In this document: positions 6,647 to 11,212 of the stretch, in pieces
How the letters are laid out: each line of letters opens with the position of its first letter
Position numbering within the stretch: the stretch's first letter is position 1
From: an uncultured Actinomycetes bacterium
Lineage (GTDB): Bacteria; Actinomycetota; Thermoleophilia; Miltoncostaeales; Miltoncostaeaceae
Length of the DNA stretch: 11,212 nt
Assembly: GCA_903866425.1 (NCBI GenBank)
Contig: CAIPNN010000280.1
Coordinates: 1 to 11,212 of the forward strand
Direction of reading: 5' to 3'
Translations under genes and position numbers: made by a program
The notes under the pieces: generated by a model
Database searches by the model: none
Seen by the model: the letters and a program-made list of their open reading frames with translations, nothing else
What the model was told of the DNA's origin: nothing

Positions 6647-7296
6647 ACGAGGTCGGGCTGCCCGCTGAGGTACGCGCGGTGCTGGTGTCGGTGGCCACAC
6701 CCGTCGAGGTACTCGCGGGCGAGGATGTTGCGGAGCAGGGTGTTGAGGGGGCGATCGGCGTGGTGTCTGCCGGCCGCTTCGCGGTGACGGTGATGGCTGA
6801 GGGGTCGCGGTCGCGCACCATCGCGCTGGTGCAGGAGGGCGACGCGCTCGTGATGCCCACGGAGGAGTGGCAGGGGGCGCCGGGTGCGCGCGTGGTGGCC
6901 GCCACCGACTCGGAGGTGATGGTCGTGACGGGTTCGACCGACGAGGTGGTGGCCATTGACCCCCTCGCCGGAGCATGGCTGGTGCGCGCAATGGCACAGG
7001 CTGTGGCCGATCGGGAATTGTCGGCCGCCATCGCCCTGGAACCCCGGCTCGAGCGGCGCCTCATCCTCAAGTTGCGGCAACTCGCCGATCGGTGGGGGAG
7101 GGTGACGCCTGAAGGGGTGCGCCTCGACCTGAGGGTGACCCATCAGGAGTTGGCCGACATGGTGGGGGCAGCCCGCGAGTCGGTGACCGTCGCGTTCGGG
7201 CGGCTGCAGGATCAGGGCGAGATCGAACTGCGGCGCCGGACGGTGATCATCCGGCGCATGGACGATCAGGGGCGCACGGCCACCGACACTGCGTAG
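6643..7296 (+). CDS. Crp/Fnr-family transcriptional regulator
   Basis: 217 residues: an N-terminal beta-roll sensor-like domain (about 1-105), a long dimer helix (about 108-150, LAGAWLVRAMAQAVADRELSAA and onward) and a winged helix-turn-helix (about 160-205). The recognition region VTHQELADMVGAARESVTVAFGRLQDQGEIEL matches the Crp helix-turn-helix; R178-E179 align with Crp R180-E181, which read the G and C of TGTGA, while the residue aligning with Crp R185 is a valine. The sensor domain is degenerate: the phosphate-binding cassette motif (GE-x-A-L...RAA) is not seen and there are no FNR-type cysteines, so cAMP binding or an Fe-S cluster is not supported. It overlaps the ABC-F stop by ATGA (translational coupling). 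Its 3' end overlaps convergent egtD by 31 bp. A Crp-type palindrome upstream of egtB is a candidate target. Confidence 0.85.
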   Translation: MNEVGLPAEVRAVLVSVATPVEVLAGEDVAEQGVEGAIGVVSAGRFAVTVMAEGSRSRTIALVQEGDALVMPTEEWQGAPGARVVAATDSEVMVVTGSTDEVVAIDPLAGAWLVRAMAQAVADRELSAAIALEPRLERRLILKLRQLADRWGRVTPEGVRLDLRVTHQELADMVGAARESVTVAFGRLQDQGEIELRRRTVIIRRMDDQGRTATDTA

Positions 7297-8270
7297 CGCC
7301 CGAGGGCGTCCTCGTCCCACGACTGGGGCACGAGCCCCGCGGCCCCGTAGAGACCCTCGATCTCCTCGCGCGTGAACTTGCACGAGATCTCGGTGCGGAT
7401 GGTGTGTCCCTTGGCGATCTCAACCGAGATGCCGAGGCCGGGCAGGCTCCAGTGGATGTCGGTGAGCGCGCGCAGGTGCATCTCAATGCGCGATGCCCGG
7501 GCGTTCCAGCGCGGGGCATGCACGAAGTCGTCGGGGTCGGCGTCACCCTCGAACACGCGGTTGACGTGCCGGATGATGTTGCGGTTGAACTGGGCGGTGA
7601 CCCCGGGCTCGTCGTCGTACGCCTTGATGAGCACCGCGGGATCATGCGCCAGGTCGGTGCCCATGAGCAGGGCGTCGCCGGGCTTGAGCAGCCGCGCGAG
7701 GCGCTTCACCATCGATCGGCGCGCGGTGCGGTCGAGATTGCCCAGCGTGCTGCCGAGAAATGCCACAAGCCGCGTGCCGTCGGCCGGACGGCGCGGGATC
7801 TTGCCGAGGTGCCGGCCGAAGTCGCCGGCGACGCCGTGCACGCGCAGGCCCGGGTATGCCGCGGCCAGTTCCGACGCGCTGCGGGCGATGATGCCGGGGC
7901 TGATGTCGAAGGGCACGTAGCGGTCAAGGGTTCCGGCTCGGGACATGGCGTCGAGAATGGCCCGGGTCTTGGTGGCGGCTCCCGACCCGATCTCCACCAG
8001 TTCGGTGGCCCGCACACTGCCGAGCACGTCATCCATGCGCGCATCAAGAAGTGCCTGCTCGGTACGCGTTTGGTAGTACTCGGCGAGGTCGGTGATGCGC
8101 TCGAACAGCGTGCAGCCCACGTCGTCGTAGAACCAGCGCGGTGAGATCGTGGGGCTGGTGGCCGTGAGCGAGCGACGGAGTTCATCTGCGGCGCCGCCGT
8201 CATCACCCGCTGCCACATGGCAGTCGAGGCGCCATGGGCGGATGGTGGCCGTGGTGACCGAGGTGGTCAT
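7266..8270 (-). CDS. egtD: L-histidine N-alpha-methyltransferase EgtD (ergothioneine biosynthesis)
   Basis: 334 residues (mycobacterial EgtD 321). It makes hercynine by three SAM-dependent methylations of histidine. Family blocks in order: RWFYDDVGCTLFERITDLAEYYQTRTE (46-71), SAM site VEIGSGAATKTR (92-103), PFDISPGII, LVAFLGSTLGNLD (168-180), LLMGTDLAHDPAVLIKAYDD (201-220) and FNRNIIRHVNR. IRTEISCKFTREEI spans 291-304. Residues matching the mycobacterial histidine-binding set are present: the tyrosine pair Y65-Y66, N178, Y218, E294 and S296. The ATG with first base 8270 overlaps the egtB stop as ATGA, fixing the start; the open frame upstream is only read-through inside egtB. The last 31 bp overlap the 3' end of the convergent Crp/Fnr regulator gene, so full-length transcripts of the two would be mutually antisense there. 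Confidence 0.96.
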   Translation of the reverse strand: MTTSVTTATIRPWRLDCHVAAGDDGGAADELRRSLTATSPTISPRWFYDDVGCTLFERITDLAEYYQTRTEQALLDARMDDVLGSVRATELVEIGSGAATKTRAILDAMSRAGTLDRYVPFDISPGIIARSASELAAAYPGLRVHGVAGDFGRHLGKIPRRPADGTRLVAFLGSTLGNLDRTARRSMVKRLARLLKPGDALLMGTDLAHDPAVLIKAYDDEPGVTAQFNRNIIRHVNRVFEGDADPDDFVHAPRWNARASRIEMHLRALTDIHWSLPGLGISVEIAKGHTIRTEISCKFTREEIEGLYGAAGLVPQSWDEDALGRYAVSVAVRP

Positions 8271-9571
8271 GCGGCGTCCCAGGCCAGACGCATGCCCGCG
8301 AACACCTGGCGGCGCTCGGGCAGGTCCCAGTTGCGGAAGGTGGTGCGCGCCGCGGCGGGCTGCGTGGCCCACGAGCCACCGCGCAGCACGCGGTACTGGC
8401 CGCCGAAGAAGGGCTCCGCGTACTCGGGGTACGGGAACGCCCTGAAGCCCGGGTAGGCGTCAAATGCGGTGGAGGTCCACTCCCACACATCGCCCATCAT
8501 GTGCTCGCAGCCGCTCGGGGACGCGCCATCGGGGTACGCCCCGGCGCGCGCGGGCCGGTACGACACCTGTCCGAGATTGGCACGGCCACCGTGCTCTCCT
8601 TCGCCCCACGGCGCCCACGCCGTGTCGGGGCCTTCGGGGGTGTGTCGGGCAGCCATCTCCCATTCGGCCTCGGTGGGCAGCCTGGCGCCGGCCCATCGGG
8701 CGTGCGCCTCGGCCTCGAAGAACGACACGTGGCAGAGGATTTCCGCGGGGTCGAGCGCCTCGGTGCAGCCGAACCAGGTGCGCTGCCATCCACCCTCGCC
8801 GTCCGGCTGCCAGTGCAGGGGGGCCTCGGCCCCCGACTGCTGCCGCCACGCCCAGCCAGCCTCGCTCCACAGGCGCGGGTCGTCATAGCCGCCATCGGCC
8901 ATGAACTCGAGGTGGCGGCCGATGGTCACCGGGTGCCGGTCCAACCGGAACGGCGCGACCTGACGCGCATGGCAGGGCTGCTCGCAGTCGAGCGCGCCGT
9001 GGCCCCCGTCGGTGCCCATCATGAGCAGCCCCCCATCAACGCTCATGGGCTCCGGGGCGGTGACCGGCTCGTCCACCGGCGGCAGCGCACCCATGCACGG
9101 TGAGTACGCACCTTCGGGCATCAGCTGCAGGGTCTGCAGCAGCGTCTCGTCGTGCTGCGCCTCGTGCTGCGCGACCATGTGCCACACAAAGCCGCCACGT
9201 TGCAGCTCGGGCGCGGCATCAGACATGTCCATGCGGTCGAGCACCTCAAGGGCCCGCTCGCGGGTGCGAGCCATGTACGCACGCGACTCGGCGCCGTCGA
9301 GGATGCGGATCTCACCACGCACCGCCCGTGGGGTCTCGAATGCGTCGTAGGTGGCGGCCAAGTCGGGGTAGAGGGGCTCGGTGCCGGCGAGGCGCGTGAC
9401 GAGCCACAGCTCCTCGTACGCGGCGATGTGCGCCATGTCCCACGCGGGTGGGCTCATGATCGGGTCGGGGGTACGGGTGACCCACTCCTCGTCGAGGGGG
9501 TCGAGGATCGCGAGGGTGCGATCGCGGACTGCGGCAAGGCGGTCGGAGAGTTCCGCTGCGAGATCACGCAT
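8267..9571 (-). CDS. egtB: Hercynylcysteine sulfoxide synthase EgtB (ergothioneine biosynthesis)
   Basis: 434 residues. EgtB is a non-haem iron enzyme joining hercynine and a thiol (gamma-Glu-Cys or Cys) with O2 to give a sulfoxide. The N-terminal DinB-like domain provides the three-histidine iron site: H48 in SPPAWDMAHIAAYEE, then H136 and H140 in the HX3HXE motif QHEAQHDE. The C-terminal FGE-sulfatase-like domain runs from about 175 to the end, with ARLPTEAEWEMAARH (296-310), GDVWEWTST, YRVLRGGSWAT and FRNWDLPERR. Arginines R82 and R85 (PRAVR) and D416/R420 (NWDLPER) match positions that contact gamma-Glu-Cys in the Mycobacterium thermoresistibile enzyme, so a gamma-Glu-Cys-using type I enzyme is likely (inference). 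The start ATG (first base 9571) has a weak GGAG about 12 nt upstream. It overlaps egtD by ATGA and lies 71 bp after gltB, with a Crp-like palindrome in between. Confidence 0.96.
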   Translation of the reverse strand: MRDLAAELSDRLAAVRDRTLAILDPLDEEWVTRTPDPIMSPPAWDMAHIAAYEELWLVTRLAGTEPLYPDLAATYDAFETPRAVRGEIRILDGAESRAYMARTRERALEVLDRMDMSDAAPELQRGGFVWHMVAQHEAQHDETLLQTLQLMPEGAYSPCMGALPPVDEPVTAPEPMSVDGGLLMMGTDGGHGALDCEQPCHARQVAPFRLDRHPVTIGRHLEFMADGGYDDPRLWSEAGWAWRQQSGAEAPLHWQPDGEGGWQRTWFGCTEALDPAEILCHVSFFEAEAHARWAGARLPTEAEWEMAARHTPEGPDTAWAPWGEGEHGGRANLGQVSYRPARAGAYPDGASPSGCEHMMGDVWEWTSTAFDAYPGFRAFPYPEYAEPFFGGQYRVLRGGSWATQPAAARTTFRNWDLPERRQVFAGMRLAWDAA

Positions 9572-9595
9572 ATCTGCATGATGCTCCGCCCGGGC

Positions 9596-9631
9596 GCCGC
9601 GCGTATGTGAGGACGATCACATACGCGCGGC
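9596..9631. promoter_or_regulatory. Perfect 36-bp inverted repeat with Crp-type core TGTGA-N6-TCACA, upstream of egtB
   Basis: Arms GCCGCGCGTATGTGA (9596-9610) and its exact complement (9617-9631) flank the 6-nt spacer GGACGA. The inner part is TATGTGA-N6-TCACATA, the classical Crp-family operator with the correct spacer. Its centre (9613.5) is 42.5 bp upstream of the A of the egtB ATG. If transcription begins at or next to the start codon, this is the class II position where Crp-type activators overlap the -35 region. The repeat also lies 11 bp after the gltB stop. It has no T-run on either side, so a simple terminator is less likely than an operator, though an RNA hairpin role cannot be excluded. 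Confidence 0.7.
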
Positions 9632-9642
9632 GGAATCCCGCG

Positions 9643-11212
9643 CTACTCGGTGGAGAGGTTGGGGTCGGCCTGCTGCGTGACGGGGTAGATGGCGAGGAAG
9701 TGATCCTCGGGCGCGCTGAGCAGCACGTCCACCTCTGCCGTCGCATCCGTCTGGCCCGACTCAGACAACGCATCGCGGTACTTGGTGAGCAAGTCGGTGA
9801 CGGTGTGCACGTCCTCGTCCTCAAGAGGCAGCAGGCTCACCTTCGCGGCCTTCGACAGGCGGCGGCGGATTGCCGACTCATCCAGGTTCCAGTCGGCGTT
9901 CTGGCGCACATACACCACGCCGCCGGTCATTCCGGAACAGAGCCACGGGCCGGGGTCGCCCAGCACCACCGCGCGACCACCGGTCATGTACTCAAAGGCA
10001 AAGCCCTTGCAGTTGGCGCGGGCGCCAAGTGCACCGATGTGATCGTCGATGGGATTGGCGGGCTGTCCGCCGAGCACCATTTCGGCACCGGACAGGCGGA
10101 TGCCGGCGCGCGCGTCCGCGTTGCCCTGAATGAGGAACGTGCCGCGCGATGCGCCGTAGGCAAACGACTTTCCCACGTGGCCACCCACCCATGCGCCTGA
10201 GTCAGTCATCGCCTTGAGCACGGTGACCTCGCCTCCGAGGGAGCACTTGCCCACGCCGTCCTGCGCGCCACCCGACACACGGATGCGCACGCCCTCGACG
10301 TTGAAGGCCGCAAGTCCGGAGCCGGTCGCGGCGCCGTCGACGAATGACAGGTCGACGAGCGGCCCGTTGTGGCCGTTCGCCGCCAGACGGGCGGTGAGCT
10401 CGGGTGCGGTGTGCAGCCCGGTGACCGCGCGTGCGAGCACGCCAGCCAGATCGGTGCCGAGGTTGCGGTCGCGTGCGGTGGCGGCTGCCTCCTCGACGGC
10501 CAGCGCGGCACCTGCGGTAAGGGCTTCTGTGGCGGTCTCAGTGGATCGCTCGCGGGGCGGTGGGTTGAACGGGCGGAAGAACCGCTCGCCATCCTCGGGG
10601 CCCGTGACGATGCCGGCGTGCGTGGGCGTGAGCAGCCCGTCGAGGTCGAACTCGGCGTGGTGGCTCACCTGCACCAGGCGGTCGGCCTGACCCACCAGGT
10701 CCTGCACGTCGGCCACGCCCATCTGGCCGGCCAACTCGCGCATGGCCTCACCCATCTCGGTGAAGTAGCGCACGAGGGCCTCGACGGCGGGCTCGTAGAT
10801 CCGCGGCACAAAGCGCTTGAGGCCACGGTGCTGCGCCTCGTCCTCGTCCATCTGCGTGGCGATGCCCACGTGACAGGTGTCGAGCTGGCAGCCGCGGCAG
10901 ATGGTGCAGCCGATGGCCACCATCGCTGCGGTGCCGTAGCCGATGCGGTTGGCACCGAGGCAGATGAGCTTGATGGCGTCGGCAGCGGTGCGCATGCCGC
11001 CGTCAGACCAGATCTCGACGCGGTCGCGGATACCGGCCTCCACCAGCGCGTGGTGCGCCAGCACGGTGCCGATCTCGCACGGCAGGCCCGCGCGGCGAAG
11101 CGCGTGCAGGCGGGCCGCGCCGGTGCCGCCATCGAAGCCCGAGAGGGTGATGACGTCGCCACCGGCCTTGGCGATACCCACGGCGATGGTGCCGATGCCG
11201 GGAACGACCGGC
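9643..11212 (-). CDS. gltB: Glutamate synthase large subunit GltB, C-terminal part (gene enters from right edge)
   Basis: About 523 codons of the C-terminal end are visible; the frame is open to the window edge, so the amidotransferase and central domains lie outside. The visible part begins in the FMN-binding synthase domain: VITLSGFDGGTGAA, then VEIWSDGGMRTAADAIKLICLGANRIGYGTAAM. Next comes the 3Fe-4S cysteine motif, at 10873-10908, with C-x5-C-x4-C spacing inside CTICRGCQLDTC, then GIATQ. The rest is the GXGXG beta-helix domain (for example VSGGAQDGVGKCSLGGEVTVLK and GNADARAGIRLSGAEMVLGG). The enzyme makes two glutamates from glutamine and 2-oxoglutarate, using electrons passed from a GltD partner not in this window. 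A fourth cysteine sits inside the cluster motif (C-T-I-C). It may be cotranscribed with egtB-egtD, or separated from them by the palindrome in the 71-bp gap. Confidence 0.93.
   Translation of the reverse strand, partial: PVVPGIGTIAVGIAKAGGDVITLSGFDGGTGAARLHALRRAGLPCEIGTVLAHHALVEAGIRDRVEIWSDGGMRTAADAIKLICLGANRIGYGTAAMVAIGCTICRGCQLDTCHVGIATQMDEDEAQHRGLKRFVPRIYEPAVEALVRYFTEMGEAMRELAGQMGVADVQDLVGQADRLVQVSHHAEFDLDGLLTPTHAGIVTGPEDGERFFRPFNPPPRERSTETATEALTAGAALAVEEAAATARDRNLGTDLAGVLARAVTGLHTAPELTARLAANGHNGPLVDLSFVDGAATGSGLAAFNVEGVRIRVSGGAQDGVGKCSLGGEVTVLKAMTDSGAWVGGHVGKSFAYGASRGTFLIQGNADARAGIRLSGAEMVLGGQPANPIDDHIGALGARANCKGFAFEYMTGGRAVVLGDPGPWLCSGMTGGVVYVRQNADWNLDESAIRRRLSKAAKVSLLPLEDEDVHTVTDLLTKYRDALSESGQTDATAEVDVLLSAPEDHFLAIYPVTQQADPNLSTE

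Noticed and set aside
8271..8372. 34-residue N-terminal extension of EgtD
   Set aside because: It lies inside the egtB 3' coding region and reads as an unrelated Arg/Gly/Ala string. The ATGA junction at 8267-8270 gives the family start.
9596..9631. The palindrome read as a plain rho-independent terminator for gltB
   Set aside because: No T-run follows on either strand and the core matches a Crp-family operator exactly, so a protein-binding site is the better reading, though a hairpin function is not excluded.

Overview
This is a dense, GC-rich bacterial chromosomal stretch with ten protein genes and almost no free intergenic DNA. No RNA gene, insertion sequence, CRISPR array or phage gene was seen. 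The GC content, the EgtB-EgtD ergothioneine genes, the TANNNT hexamers sitting just upstream of start codons (the usual look of leaderless genes) and the overlapping gene junctions suggest a chromosome of the Actinomycetota type. That assignment is an inference and no genus is claimed.

Layout, left to right. (1) A PHP-domain nuclease/phosphatase of the YciV/TrpH type runs leftward off the window edge. It is divergent from a bacterial SUI1/YciH translation factor (550-885, +). (2) A Ppx/GppA exopolyphosphatase (892-2448, -) is divergent from a small (p)ppGpp-hydrolase-like HD protein (2447-3184, +). A 57-residue cysteine-rich protein with a very strong Shine-Dalgarno sequence follows, and then a good rho-independent terminator. 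(3) RNase D (3560-4744, -) is divergent from an ABC-F ATPase (4766-6646, +), which overlaps a Crp/Fnr-type regulator (6643-7296, +) by ATGA. (4) On the minus strand, reading right to left, come the C-terminal third of glutamate synthase GltB (enters from the right edge), then EgtB and EgtD, the latter two overlapping by ATGA. EgtD runs 31 bp into the convergent regulator gene.

The most interesting signals are regulatory. Two divergent pairs (PHP/sui1 and ppx/hydrolase) can start on opposite strands of the same CATG. At both sites the plus-strand gene has TACC(A/C)T exactly 7 nt before its ATG, as expected for leaderless mRNAs whose promoter lies inside the neighbour's coding sequence. The third pair (RNase D/ABC-F) shares a near-palindromic CCTAAGGTTAGG that gives a TAANNT hexamer on both strands. 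Upstream of egtB is a perfect 15+6+15 inverted repeat whose core is TGTGA-N6-TCACA, the consensus of Crp-type regulators. It is centred about 42 bp before the egtB start codon, and a Crp/Fnr-family gene lies immediately beyond egtD. A local loop in which that regulator controls ergothioneine synthesis is a testable hypothesis.

Functional themes: RNA turnover and translation (RNase D, ABC-F, SUI1, PHP nuclease), alarmone/polyphosphate metabolism (Ppx/GppA with a ppGpp-hydrolase-like protein), and nitrogen/thiol metabolism (GltB, EgtB, EgtD). No stretch longer than 300 bp lacks a gene.
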